Shown: positions 36,504 through 49,538, counted from the first letter of the stretch. The stretch: 64,000 nt of DNA from Podospora bellae-mahoneyi (GCF_035222275.1 NW_026946359.1:682001-746000); one strand, 5' to 3'. The notes: generated by a model not told the origin, from the sequence alone. Translations and numbers: made by a program.

Positions 36504-39500
36504 GGCAATTACAGTTATAAATAGACTTTTAAAATAATAAAAAAATGGAGTTGAAGCCTATCTGAGCCGTATGTAATTGAAGTGATGTGGGTGAGGCTGT
36601 GGAAAACCACCACCCCATCGATATATTGAGTTTCTGGCACAGTCAAAAGTCATATGCACGTCTGTCGGCCAGGTACTCCGTGAATACAGGCTCTGTATTC
36701 AGGTAGGAACCCTGGTTGCCTTGTCGTCGTCCCAATCCAAGCATGCCCGTTTCTTGACTCACCAACGTTTCGATGCAAGCATGCGCGCATGATTCTCAAC
36801 TGGGCACTTCTTTATCGAGCATGGCCAAAACGGAGGTCGGCTGTGCAATGGTGTGTCTCTAGTATCAACCCCCATCCATGACGCTTCCTCAACACTACTG
36901 TGGAACACTCCATCACTGTCGTGTCTACTCGAGACGACATCCACACTACGCCATGCTCGGTATCGCTTCCCAACCCCCATCCCCTCAGCCCTATGCCCCC
37001 TTTTCTTGTCTTCACTATCTGCCCGTTCGGGGCAAAGAATCTGGAGTTGGATCGTAAACATCACTAATTACCGCTTACGCGTGGAGCACATCCGGGCAGT
37101 GCTCTGCTGTTCATCATCGCTTCAGCGTAGACTAGCACCAACTGATATTGAAACTTGTGGAGCATCTGCAGTGACGGCCCGGACGGCAACGCAAGTAGCG
37201 CAGTGCACGAGTGACCTTTGATCATGTACTGGGGACCACTTCTGCACATATCCCAGACGATCAAGTGGATCACCCTGATTTCTTCATCTCAGAGCACCTT
37301 GAAACCATGGCAAGGAAAATGCAGTTGCAGTCACGGTACCTGCTTCTTCATCAGCCTTGTCGACGTCACTTGGTTTGAAAGGCTGACAAATAGGGCGAAC
37401 CAGTGGCTTCTCCTCCTGTGGTCACGGCCCCTGATTTCCAAGATAGGGGTAGCCCAGCAGGTGAGAGAGGAGGTGATAACACAGCAACTGGCTGTTACAT
37501 TGCCCCCCACGATGTGAGATCACTCACAGGATACCTTCTGCGGCCGCTCAGACGTGTAGATGATCTGACCTCTGTCGATATTCAGTAGAGTCAGGTTACT
37601 CCGTCACAGGAGAGCCGATATCCAGCCCTGTGATTTGCCGGCCCGTATAGACTCTTTGCACGCAGGTGCGAGCCTGTGGCACCTTGGGTAAGGAGCGGAT
37701 GCACGAGAAGCACCTGATGCGGAACCTTATCTGGCCGTGGCTATGCTCCGGTCGTCGACGGCGATGAGTTCAGTGGATAGCCAAGTCGTAACCAACGGGA
37801 GGGCGTCTTCTGAAACAAGACGACGGGCATATCGGAAGCTCTCCGGGCCCCAAGAACACTCCGTACGGGAGAGGAGTGGAGTCATCTCGTTGCTGTTCAT
37901 CAGGGAATGGTCCGGTGTTACTATGGCGGAGGCTGAGCATTCACCTCTTGACGAGGTTGTGGGTATGGGGTTGGTGTGCCTGGAACGACGGTCATTGCAA
38001 TGTATGAGCTCCTAATTCTTCCACCCTCACTGGTCGATATTAGCTTGGCCCTACATGATCTTGAGAGTGGAGTCTTACTTCCTGGAAAGGGGATCGATGG
38101 AGGTTCCCTCCTCCCACCATAGTGTGGAATGGGAGGGGGGTGGCAAGTCTTGGTATTGTGATTCCCTTCCTTGGTGGGCATGGTATGGTGCACTGCATGC
38201 CCGACACAGTCTAGAAGAAGCAGCATACCTGCAGAAACCTGAGCCAGTCATCGATCTCGCGAGGGAATGGCCAAGGCAACCAGGCATGCAAAGAGGTAGA
38301 TCATAGGGACGAATAGAGGACGGCCAAGGGTGAAAGAAGAGACCCAGCCGCGTGGGTAGGATCCAATGTACGTCGGCGGGGCAGTGGCCAATTTGGGAAG
38401 ATTGTATAGTCCGTCATGGGTTCTCGGTGGACAGATGAACGAGGCATGAGACAATATGGACGGGTCACTGACCTGAAACGGCTGAGGTAGCCTCGTGGGT
38501 GCTAATAGTTGACTTGGTGGTGCCGTGGCATACCGGAGACATCGTGATTGGTCAATGGACATTAACAACTCATTTGACTATGCCGGATCAGCAACTCTTG
38601 GTGCCGACATCCCTTTTCAGAATTTGGTGAGGAAGAGGCTCAAGTAAAGTTGTAGAAAAGTGGTTGTGCTGTGATATGGTGCTCAGCCTTGCGTTTTGTG
38701 ACGCGTTGTGACCGTGGCCGCATTGGCAGAGACCTAGCTCGCACAGCCTCATTGGAACCTGTAAGAAGAATGATGTAGAAACAGAAGGTAAGCAGGCAAA
38801 TGATAATGATGAAGAGAAAACTTCGGTCATGCCCGGTAAGCACAAGATGTTGTACCCAAATATGATGAGGTTTAGAAGCTTGGTGGAAGAAGTGGTGGTG
38901 GTGGTGATCGTCGTCGTCGTTGACGTTTGACAGAAGACAAGACGTCGTTTGCTCAAGTGCAGCCGGGGGCCAAAATGTCTTAGCCAATTGCTGTCGGCCG
39001 CCTTGCAGATGAAAGCAGGGGAGTGGGAAATGTGGTGCTCACTGGTAGGAAATTGCATGTATTGGGGCACTACTGCAGTGCACGAGCCACTGATCCAAGC
39101 TGTCGGTAACAAATCATATCTGGGCATGGCTGCCTACCCCTGTCTAGATTCAATGTTGCATCATCGTGGTGGCTGTGAACCTGAAAGGGGAGAGCGAACG
39201 CATCGAACATTCCATATCCAGTTAACAAGAAGCCAAACATGCGGCCACGTCGAGACAGAATCAAGGATATTCTCAGTCTATTCAGGCCCAAAATGTAGCC
39301 ATAGTAGCAGTCCTCCAGAGCGTGTGTCATCTATCACTTATTCAAATAGACTGGCTGCCTCTCGGCCGATAGCAAGGCAGGTTCCTCTCCAGATAATCAA
39401 ATCCATTTCAGTGATCGGCCTGAGCGGTTTCATGCCTCGGGGACCAGCGAAGGAGGCCCGACAACCGGCAGGCAAAGCAGCTGGCAGGCAAGGAGCTGGT

Positions 39501-42500
39501 GTTGTTGGTCACAGCGCAGGAGAGCGGCATTCAGCATCGGTAGCGTCGTGGCTTTGCAGTTCAACCGTGTCCCTTTCATGGCAGACATATCAAAAACATT
39601 TGCTGCATCTCGCAGTACTATGTAGATGCCAAAGCACTTTGGTGAGGGGGAAATCGGACGATTACCCTAGGGAAGCATGGAAAGTGGGGCCGGATGCCCT
39701 AGTCGCTTGCGGCACGCAACGTCCAAGTCGATCGCCCCTGTTTCCCCACAGGGCCGTTGACGCCCCCGCAGACCCTTTCAGGGAAGCCGATTGGACACAA
39801 GATCTACAGATCAACTGAGCCACTCGCGCTTAACCAACATGGCCGCCTCTTGTGCTCTGTGTGAATTGGGCCAGTAAGAGAGCCAGCAGCTCTTTCCGTC
39901 GCTTGCTACGTGCCCCTAATTCTAGAGGGTGCACGGCAACGAGCTTCTATTTGTCAACACCAACCGCAGAGTGTCAACGCGAGAGCCGCGAAGGCGAGCT
40001 TCTTGCCGTGGACGACAAGCATGGTCAGGGGCCGCCCCGAGGTCTTTGCGTTTTCCACTTGCTCTGTCGAACTGGTGTGTTGGCTCCGGTGATGAGATAT
40101 CGTGTGTGTACGAGAGCAACGAAGACGTGCCAGCGCAACCTGAGTCGGGGAGTTTAGGCGTGAGACGTCGGGCAGAGGCTTGTTGCTTCCGTCGGACAAC
40201 CTTGTTTTCGGCCATTTTTCTCGGCAGTCGCAGGACGACAGCATGTCGTGTACCATTGGGGACTTTCCATGGCATCTGTTCTCTTGCATCTGTATCCCGT
40301 TTTTGAGAGCCAAGGATCGTCCACCTCTGTGGGTATGACGGCATGGGATAGGTGGTGTAAGTCGCTGTGTTTATCAACAGCTCTGAACCCTTGCATCTCG
40401 TGATTCTGCTCTTTGCCGATTCTGTAGCGAAGCGTTGCATGTACTTCATGGGACATCTTTCCAACGAAGGCGATAGAGGCATTTTTGGCCCTTGTGAATG
40501 TTTGGTATGATTGATGCCAAATCCATATTACACAACGCTCTGTTACACCTGGTTGGTCAGGGCCCGCATCGATAGCTATCCTGAAAATTTCCCTGCTATT
40601 GATTTTAGCAACCGAATCCAAGCTTCAAGAAATCCAAGACCCCCAAAGTTCACAAACCTGGTCGGAGCGAGAGCAAACAAATCGGAGGGGGGGTTTACTG
40701 CAGGGGACCTAACAATGTTTCTGGTGCTAGGGAAATCCCGGTGTGAACAGGGATAGCTCCAAGGTATCTCGCACCGTTGATTTCGCATTTCGAACACATG
40801 CTGAGCCATGACGGCATCTGCAAAGTCCACCGCATCTTGTCACAGCAAAAAAGCTGGCCAGGCGCGGCTTTTCACGCTTGTTCGGGAGCCGGTGCCCGTC
40901 TCTGCTGGCGTTTGAGGCGCTAGACTTTTTCTGTCTTACCAAGCCATGCTGCCGCAAGACCGTTGCCTTCTCGTATTCTGTCGGCTCCCACAGTTCCTCC
41001 CAACGGCGGCGGGAAGTCAAGTGCCACCATGTCGTTCGTGTCTGCGTGGGCGATCATGCTCGCATGTATCCAGCGGGGGATACATGTAGCATAGGAATGA
41101 AGTTGGTGCGGAATCGGATGGATATGGCGGCAGAGTGATGCTAGCTTAACGGTCTACCGGAACGGGCCAAACCGGTGAGCCTGGCAAGCGGACGGCACCG
41201 TGTAAGTCGACGGTATGGAGATGGGGGGGGGGACGGCGATGAGGGGCAAGAGGGAGAGAGAACGGTCGTTGCGGCTGATGGAGCTACCCCACAGTCGAGG
41301 TCTCAGCGACACACACAGCGACTGGGAGCTCCCTGTCTGTCGATGACTAATTGGGCTTAGCGGTCCCACCTGTAAGGCCGTGATAAGCTTCCAAATTTTT
41401 GTGTCGGTCCCACTTGAATTGCCCACAGTCTTTGCACGGACCAGTAGATTGACCCCTCAAGCATGTGTTTTGATGCGCCTCTCGCTCATGTGATGTCCAC
41501 TGTCTGCGTTCGTCCGAAGCCATGCCACGCTATGCCAGGCACACGACATCCCCTTTGCGGTGGAAGCCCTCTGGTTGGCTGGCGCAAAACAGCGGGAAAG
41601 AGGCAAAGACGGAGAGCAAAGAAAAAAGGGTGGGTTCACAGGGAAGACGAAGCCCTAGCATGTCCCGAGTCCTGGTTACCCCCTTTTTCCCTCGCACCCG
41701 CTGGCGTTGCTGTGTTTCGTTCAGTCAGCGTCGAACAGAAGAGCTGTAAAAATCCCGCGGCGGAGAATAGGGGTTACAAATGCCAAACAATGGGGCCACA
41801 AACAGCAGCTGGAGTTCCGGGCGTTGGAACACCAAGTTTTTCCAAGCTGCCTGAGCTGTTCCGGTGATGCGCACGTGTTTTGTAGAGAAAAGAGAAGAAA
41901 GCACGAAACGGTCAAACAAACAATCGGAGAGTTTGAACTATGCGCGTGTCCGGCCGTTGTGTGATACCCGTCGGAAGTGTCAAAGTTGTCAAGCAACGGA
42001 AAGCCACCGCAACTGTCGTCAGAATCTTCAAAGACACTCCGTTGCCGGAGTGGTTGATGTTTTAGAAAAGAAAAGAAGGGGGTGTAATGCTCGTACTTTT
42101 TCGTCCATGTGGAACTGGGCGACGTAAGCTGTCGAGGGTGTCACCGAGACTAGATTGATTATAGTCAGCAAATCCCACGTTGCCGCATCAAGGCAGGCTG
42201 AAAGGTTCAAGATGTAGGTTGCTGCTAGAAGCCTGTTGCAAAGTCATGTGGTGGAACAACAGGGGTTGCAGCGAGGAAGATATCATTTATGCGTGCCAGT
42301 ATTTGCTTTCTGGGTGTGTCGATTATTGTTATATCTGAGCAATATCAGCTCCACGAATTGACCAATGATTCTTCACAACAGGTCAAACAGTCGTGATTAG
42401 GCCTGACAAGGTATTAGGCAGGGCTGACATGGGGGGCACAAGTTCGGCAGCGGGCCGTGAGGGTCCAAATACTTTGTTAGTTCAGGGGTTGGTTCCTTCG

Positions 42501-44076
42501 GGGCGGTTGTTGGTGACACCTTCTGGTATGCTGCGAGCTGGCATGTTTTCTGAGTGCCTCATGAGATCAGTATACAATTTCAAGAACAGAAAGGTAAGTA
42601 AAAAGACCATGGTATAATCGCGTGGGTGTACTACGAAGAATGTCGGAGAAATATATAACAGACAACAAAGATCCCAGGTAAGAAACCGCGAACAAAAGAA
42701 AAACAAAACGGCAGAAGAGCCACGAAAGTAAACAGACATCCTCCTCCTTCCAAACACACAGTGCCAGCCCTCTAATCGAAGTCCAAGCCCAAGACACGAT
42801 AGTACCAAGTCCGTCCCTTGGGCCCAAAGCCATTATATCACTCCACCTTTAGTGGTGATTACCCCAAGCCAGAGTCTCCTTTGCTTCTCTCCCTCGCGAA
42901 AAAAATGTACAGGTTCCATGGCCATGATGCCGTTTGCAAGTATGTCGCTGTCGGTCGATATCGGTTCGCCGGCCAGTTCCTTGTGGATATCGAGGCACAG
43001 ATGTTAAAGCCCTGCAAATGTGCGAACGAGTTCTGGTTAGCATTTTCACAAGCTGATGACAAGTGATCGTACCGAAAATTACTAACGACACATGCTCTTC
43101 AAGCAGCTATCGCAATAGCCGTCAATCTCGTGCGGAACCTCCCTGACGCCCCCAGGGCAACCTCCACCTTGCGCTCTGCACTCGGCGGTGTGCGACATCT
43201 CGCTCGTGGGGGCGTGATAGCACCCTCGGTATCTCCAGGTAATCATCTGGCAGCACATATTGTTGTTTGTGGGTGTGTCGTGCGGAGGTTGGGAGGATTT
43301 GTGGAAAGAAGTTGAGCTGTAGACGGTTTCGATGTCGAGTAAATGTAGAGGCAGTGGTGTGAACGGCAGGATGATAGAGCGCGGAGTGATGCTGATAAAG
43401 GGAATAGAAACTTTGAGAGGACGTTGGCGCCCTTTTATGTTCTCGCTAGAGATGGGATGCCTACATACTTCGAACTTTCGCTGTTCGCCGTTGAGCCTCT
43501 TGAAAGATCACCAGGGGTATGTGGGTGTCATCGGCAGTGAGGTCGAACTAGGTCGTTGACCGACTGTTGGCAGCGATGGTTACGCAGGGAGATGAAATCA
43601 GGTGGGTGGTGCTGTTGGTCGATAATCTTGAATGGCTCAGGCTCTACCCGTGGCCAGATTGCGGGAGAAAACGTCACTACCACCTATTGCGGGACAGAGG
43701 AGCGGGAGAAGGCGATGGGGCAAAGAAGAGAGAAAGTACATCTGTGTATCAAAGACTTGAGAAGTAGAGTCTGCCAGGTACCTCTTCCGGGTGTATATGC
43801 CGCAACACCGTTGGCAAGGGGGCAGGGTGTTGCAATAGAAAAGACCTGGGCCTATCAGGTATACATCTGGGGAACCCTCCTTCCAGGGCTGACAACGGCT
43901 AAGGTGTCTAGACACCCCGTGTACCAACCCGAAATGTGTCTCCCACCCCCCCCCACCCCCTCAACGATGAACTGATCCCCATCAACAGTGCGAGAACAAT
44001 CAGCCCTGTGGCCACTGCTGGTGACAATTGTCGGCATCAACTGTAGAGGTGCGTTGCGCCGTCAGGGTGCTGTAAG

Positions 44077-44841
44077 TCATCTCGGGTTATGTCCAAACGA
44101 CGCCTGTACAAGTTGCAAACTCGATCTTCCTCTGCCGTAACGTCCCACACTTGAGAATGGCGGCGGCACACGAGGACCTCGGGGCCTACCAAGGAGTAAC
44201 GTAACGGGAGACGGAAGCGTGAGGAGCTTTTTCCCTTTGAGACGAACGCATGTTTGCGAGCGAGCGGGGAAGCGCAGCATGGCTCCTGTTGAGACGGAAA
44301 CCCACAGTAGCCCAGCAGAAACACGACCATAGGAAAAATATGGGGAGTTAGGGATAAGAGCGTAAGGGTTAAGCTGCGGGAGATGATGGTCCACGACGAG
44401 CCACCAAGCCGCATACAAGCACGGAAGACTGTTCCGGTGCTCCAAGACTACTGATATTAATGGAGAAGTTAACCGCACTGGGTAGGAGGCCCAGCAACTA
44501 TCTTCTTTCTCCAGAGATACTCTGTGTCTCCCCAATCTTTGCGGTTTGGGAGGTGGCGTGCACTTGCTTGAGGTCACCTTGTCGTTCGGGTACTTTTCAC
44601 TAGGATTTTCAGTATCAGCAGATACCGGTTTGAAACTTGACATATTTGACGTCTTGATCAAGGTACCTGCAGCTGGTGTTAAGCGGAGTTGGTATCTAAC
44701 CTGGGAGCCATGGAGGTTGAGGTTGAGGCTGAGGATGAAGGCTGCATGAACAGCGACCGCAACCCTGCATATCGCGGATCCCCGGTTGCAATCACCAGCG
44801 AGGTGAAGAAAGTGAGTCGATGCCTGCTGCGAGGCTGTCAT
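44077..44841 (-). other. Unsupported long open frame, possible gene remnant
   Basis: A 254-codon minus-strand frame. An internal Met at about 44643 starts a plausible protein-like stretch (MSSFKPVSADTENPSEKYP, then KPQRLGRHRVSLEKEDS). Downstream, the neighbouring frame contains a membrane-like segment (SLTLTLLSLTPHIFPMVVFLLG). This could be a small accessory gene with a missed intron, a remnant, or chance. I recognise no family. Confidence 0.15.
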
Positions 44842-45949
44842 AGGACAGATTCAAAATCAGCATTTGCAGCTTCGTTCGGCGTCCCGGTACTTGAGGACTG
44901 GGGGCGAGGTGTCGGTGTCTAAATCGGAACAGACGAAGATAAGTGACATTGTGAAAAGAGACAAAGGAATTTGGCCATTGGCATTGAGGTGTTTGCTCTT
45001 CATCTTCTGGCGTGGTTGCTATGACGGGAATTGGGCAAGGAGCATCGGAAGAAACACCAAAAATAAGAGCGGAAGCCAGTGTCTGGATGGTAGAGAAGCA
45101 GTCCAAAGAAATCTGCACACACAGGCCCCAGTTCCACCCAATAACCAGGGCCCTTCTTTTTTTGATTGACGCGCCGATTCGGGACGTCGTGCTTTCCTGT
45201 TGTGTTCCCACGTCAAAACCTCTCTGTGTATCGCATGCAGGAGCTCCCGACTTCCTTCATCAACAACAAGCTAGATAAACCTTCCTTTTTGGTTGATTTT
45301 CAAGAAACTGGCGTGGCCCCACTTGAGCAACTGTGTACCCACAGTTTATTCTTGCAAGGGGTGAGGCCGCCCCCAAATACCCTCCTTGATTGAAATTCGC
45401 GGGTCGGTGATAAAAAGTGGGGGCTGACTTGGCTGACGCTTTTAAACAGTCTGATGGAAAGCCTGGTGCGGCCAGGTCTGCGGCCGGCCCTCTCGTTCTT
45501 TCCGGTGTCCATCACGGCAACCCTGGCATCACGCTTGGTCGTCAAAGTCGGCCGAGATGTTCGACACAGCCTTTTCATCCATCTTGACTGGAGTCCTAAC
45601 CGGCCGTGTTCTCCGGCTCAATTACCGCCAAGCTCGCCGGTCGGGATCGACCCATCTATGCCATCATCCAGAGTGCCCATGAAGGCCGCCATTCGTCTTC
45701 TCTGATGTTTCTCGAACATGTGAAGACGGGTCAATGGTATGCGACCTGGTTGATCTGAAACCTTCAACCTCAGTTTTGGCGGAGGCCCATTCCAGCTCCC
45801 GGGAGACGAACAGCACTGGATACTGCGAGCTCAGTCATGACCCCTATTTCCCCTGATCCGAACCGGGCTAAGCGAGACACATTCAGATGTGGGACATATG
45901 CGGCATTGAGATGAATTTGATGGAGCTACTCGGTCTGTTTTTGCCTAGT

Positions 45950-47900
45950 CTTGCAAACATGTGACAGAGCGGGCTTGTTCTGCATTCTTCACTGCCATGA
46001 GCACAATGCGTTGCTCCTCGATGGGGGTTTCCCTGAGATATGGGATATCACTCACGACTGACCGGAGCTATTTCCGCAAATACTCCAAAGATCTTTTAGG
46101 CGCACATAGGAGATCATTTGCGATATCAAGGCCGCTGGCTTGCATGCTCTCTATCTTCTTGGCGACTGAAACAGGTAATGTTGCCATGGAGCATTTGGAA
46201 CTTTCCCACCACACAGGGCCCATCAAATGCACGAACGGTCTGCATAAGGTCACCAGACTGTGTCCTTGTCTGAGAGGGAAGAATTTCTGGTTGTTGGGAG
46301 ACCGTCGTACTGGCGTTTCTCGCGATTATGCTTACGATTCCGGCTTTCTGCCAATCATGGCTGTATTTAAGCGCCAGTACCGAATTGCTGGTAAGCACTC
46401 CCAGAGGTCAGTCCTTTGTCTCAGTGACGAGTCACTACAGCCGACCTCGCCACAGACTGGATGGACTAACGCCTCAAGGGTCTACATCCGTTGTCTAGCA
46501 GACTCTCCCTTACTCTTTCGGAAGCCATTGGCCTGACCTCTACATTGAGCCACAATCTGGAGTTGAACTCGTATCATCTGCCCATCGACAATCTCTCTCC
46601 ATGATTGCAAGTGCTTTTAGAAAACACCCACCCCGCCAGCTACCCACTCTCTCACCCGAATGTGATGTAATTGACCCTCGATATGCAGGTCGCTTGTCCG
46701 GGTCCGGACAATGTCGCCGGAACCAAGCCAGGACGCCGCTCACACACCTTGCGGACCCACGGTGAGCAGGGCGATGGCCTTTGCCCGATTGGCAGACAGA
46801 ACATATTCGCAATCAGCCAAACCGTCCCGAAATGATTGCCCTGTGGACACCGTCCCTTTAGGGAAGATAGTCCCCCCCATCTCGAGATAGGACGTTGATA
46901 TCACCAACAATGTTGTGTTGCAGATACTCTTTTCCGCAAGGGGTGTCGTTCGGGGCCGAAATGTTGATAGGCTTGCTGGCGTCGTCATCGTCACCCCTGG
47001 TCGCACGAAACCAAGAAGACTCAAGATTAGCCGTCACCTTTCATCAAGCAAACAAGGTAAGTGCTCCCTTTGTTCCTCGACAGAACCACCAAGTACCCGT
47101 CTTTTCGAATAGGTAGCTTGCTCGTCCTCGAAGTGCCGGATGCCAACAAGCGCGCACGGCACCACTAGAACACCATTGGCACCTATGTTGGTTCGAGGGC
47201 ACGCGATTATCGGCTCTTGAGCCAGTCAGGAGTTATGGTGCTGCTTGTTCCCTGGTAGAGCTCACCGACGCATCGGCCCGCATCGATGGCAGACCTGCAT
47301 GAGGGCATTGGTCACGGGAGCGTGGGACTGGGGGCTGGCATCTCCCGCCAACTTCTGCAGAAGGAAAGCTCTCAGCAACAACTCTCCTCTTTCAACAGCC
47401 AGGTTGTTGAGCAACTTACACTTGCTTGACCCACTCCCTGAAAGAACGTACGATCTCTCCTGCCGGAAAAGAACTCAGAGACAGACCCAAAACATCTTCT
47501 CATACCTCAGTCGAAGAGTCTGTCTGACTGACTTTCGGTACTTTGAACAAAATCAACGATTACTGGCAAAGACCTCCTCGAAAACCGCCACAAGGCCACT
47601 CTCTCTTTGGCGGAGTTCTACAAGTCAGTAAGTCACAACACATCGTTCTTCAAACCCGGACGTGGCCGGATCGCTCAGCCCATTCAGTTGGCGTTGAAAA
47701 TGATGATCATCTGGGCCATGTTAGACCGTCACGACATCTTTGGCCTAGTGGCTCCAAGTGGTGTCCTTCAGAGACTTGAATTGTGCCAGCTCATCAGCAA
47801 AGCAAGCCTCTTTGACAAGCTTGGCATCAATATCAGTCTCAGTGCATGGACGAGCTGCGTTCCTCTCACGTTGTGGCTGGAGCTACAAGCTAGCTGTGGT
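45950..47900 (-). pseudogene. Decayed minus-strand reading frame, identity uncertain
   Basis: Seen: on the minus strand, a single reading register keeps protein-like composition over most of about 2 kb, interrupted by roughly a dozen breaks. Recognisably coding-like islands include TETDIDAKLVKEACFADEL near 47.8 kb, PRTNIGANGVLVVPCALVG near 47.2 kb and LRETPIEEQRIVLMAVKNAE near 46.0 kb, with Asp/Glu/Lys-rich composition unlike the surrounding non-coding sequence. Islands near 47.8, 47.2 and 46.1 kb share the same register. Some interruptions are of the kind produced when C changes to T in Gln or Arg codons, which would fit repeat-induced point mutation, but ordinary decay is equally possible. 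I could not name the family. A fungal superfamily-1 helicase-like gene was considered on faint resemblance only. No intact start or stop can be proposed. Confidence 0.35.
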
Positions 47901-48910
47901 GTTGAAAGCTCAGATGCTGTGGTTGAAACATGTCTGGTAAGAGCTCGGTTCGCGCTGTTAACCAGCTTTATCCCCGTCGGACCCGAAAGTGATTGGTTGT
48001 TGAGCAAGCAGCCACATTGATAGTGATCGTGAACTTGCAGCGGTTAGGCTCGGTGTGCCGAAATCGAGCCAACAGACAGACCTGCGGCTTCTGCTATTCT
48101 TGAAATTTAAATTGTTCATTGTGGCATGATGGCAAGCGTGCGTCATTGATTCTTCATGGCAGTTTACCGAACAAGGTGGTTTTCTTGGGGCCAAACGGGA
48201 GTCGAGACCCTGGGCTTGCGTGTCTGGGGCAGCACGGGGCATTTAGGGCTCCCCGCGCCCCGCAAATTCCCCAGATTCCAAGCGTGCCGGGCATCAAGTG
48301 ACAGCTGCGATGGGCTTCCGATATATCTTCGTCGGCGGCGAACGGCACCAATCAAACGGGCGAAAGCTCAAGGTCAATGGAGGCTGTCCCCGGAAGAAGC
48401 AGGGCACACGAGCAGAAGAGCCGCGACGAGGAGCTCCACATTGTAACAAAGTCTATTTTGTCCTGTCTCGACATCATTCCACCATTCCCACCATACCGTG
48501 ATGTCTCCAGCAGGAGCCAGCACATGCCAGCAGCACATGTCAAATGTGCCAGTGCGCCGCTGGCCGGCCAGCGCGGTTAACAGAGGCATTACCCCCTCGT
48601 TTTTCCTCAAGCCAATTGCGTCCCCACGTGCGGCACCCACTCGCGCCGAGATTTACTCGACTCCTCCTTCTTAGTCGAGCACAGTTCGAGTCCAATCATG
48701 GCAGGGGCGCCCCGCCAACTTTTTTTGATCATACGTCGCTGTGAAACGGGTGGTTTTGGTGGTGGTGCGCGGGAAGGGAGACCAGTGCCGCCTGGAATTG
48801 CGGGATTGGGAACAAGGTCCCCCGTCCAGCTCATGTGAACACTTTTGCGGAGCACAAGGAGACCCAAACAGTCTCAGGGAAGTTACCAAGCAGGGGGGAG
48901 AGCTGCTGCT

Positions 48911-48923
48911 GGGGGGGGGGGGG
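48911..48923. repeat. G13 homopolymer
   Basis: Thirteen consecutive G, about 275 bases upstream of the 113-aa gene. It is a candidate G-rich structure element or a sequencing-length artefact. Confidence 0.8.
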
Positions 48924-48984
48924 AAGGGAGCTACATGGAGCTGGCCATCATCCGTAAGCACCGACATGTCCGCTGCCGTTGGGA

Positions 48985-48992
48985 CATATAAA
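48985..48992 (+). promoter_or_regulatory. TATA box of the 113-aa protein gene
   Basis: CATATAAA lies about 210 bases before the ATG and is followed by a strongly C/T-rich leader (TTCTTCTTTTCTTCTC...), the usual layout of highly expressed filamentous-fungal genes. It is the clearest TATA in the window. Confidence 0.6.
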
Positions 48993-49196
48993 CTCCATCC
49001 TGCTCTGTTGTCTCCCACTTCTTCTTTTCTTCTCTTTCTCTCTTCATTCAAACTTTTCGTTCTTAAAGTACTCCAAAGCTTACTGACGCTGGTCTCTCAT
49101 CATCATCTCTCTATCCAAAGCTACTACAGCAGCCACAATCACCACCAAGAAACCCACCCAAACTTTTTATTCACACGCCAAAACCAAAACCACACA

Positions 49197-49538
49197 ATGT
49201 CTTCCCCCCTCACCCCAGAGCAAATCCGCCAGCTCTCGGAGCAAGCCCAAGAGTTCCGCCCCGTGAACGCCTTCCGCCGGCCTTCCACCTTTTTGTCCCT
49301 CGCCCCCTCCACCTCGGAGTCGTACCCCCGCAGCCAGAAGCAAGAGACCTCTGCGCCCCCCCTCACAGCCGAGGCCCTCGCCGCCATTCCCCAGAAGCAA
49401 GACGAGCAGAAGCGCCGCGCCTCGAGCCTGAGCTCAGACGCCTCCAAGTTCCGGTTCTTGAAGCTGGGACCCGTCCACTGGGGCGAGCACCAGGACGGTG
49501 TCAAGGAGGACTTTTATGAGGTTGCTGTTGAGGAGTGA
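49197..49538 (+). CDS. Small conserved fungal protein of unknown function (113 aa)
   Basis: Seen: an intronless 113-aa frame. The N-terminal half is polar and Ser/Pro-rich (MSSPLTPEQIRQLSEQAQEF). A short basic RRASSLSS site looks like a PKA-type phosphorylation site. The C-terminus is a compact motif, RFLKLGPVHWGEH, followed by KEDFYEVAVEE. I recall similar small proteins with a terminal FLKLGPVHWGE motif in Sordariomycetes but no assigned function. The ATG at 49197 was chosen, rather than the upstream-open frame to 48741, because a TATA box and CT-rich leader precede it and the sequence becomes protein-like there. Strong promoter features, short length and codon bias suggest an abundant, condition-induced protein. 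It has no signal peptide or membrane segment. Confidence 0.75.
   Translation: MSSPLTPEQIRQLSEQAQEFRPVNAFRRPSTFLSLAPSTSESYPRSQKQETSAPPLTAEALAAIPQKQDEQKRRASSLSSDASKFRFLKLGPVHWGEHQDGVKEDFYEVAVEE

Larger units (their letters stand above)
35497..49196. other. 13.7-kb gene-poor region
   Basis: No intact gene could be supported on either strand. The longest frames (289 codons at 38949-39818 +, 254 at 44077-44841 -, 191 at 45961-46536 +) lack domains, family similarity I recognise, and convincing introns. The region has several microsatellites, an unusual G13 run at 48911-48923, and a minus-strand stretch at about 45.95-47.9 kb that looks like a decayed gene (separate entry). Base composition stays moderate rather than extremely AT-rich. 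The last few hundred bases are the promoter of the gene at 49197. Confidence 0.55.

Noticed and set aside
38949-39818. 289-codon plus-strand frame in the gene-poor block
   Set aside because: No family features, Cys/Arg/Ser-rich random-like composition and no promoter layout; most likely chance.
47286-48020. Plus-strand frames that look partly protein-like (e.g. from 47286 and 47607)
   Set aside because: They are the complement of the minus-strand islands, which have the more protein-like composition. I favour the minus strand but this is not certain.
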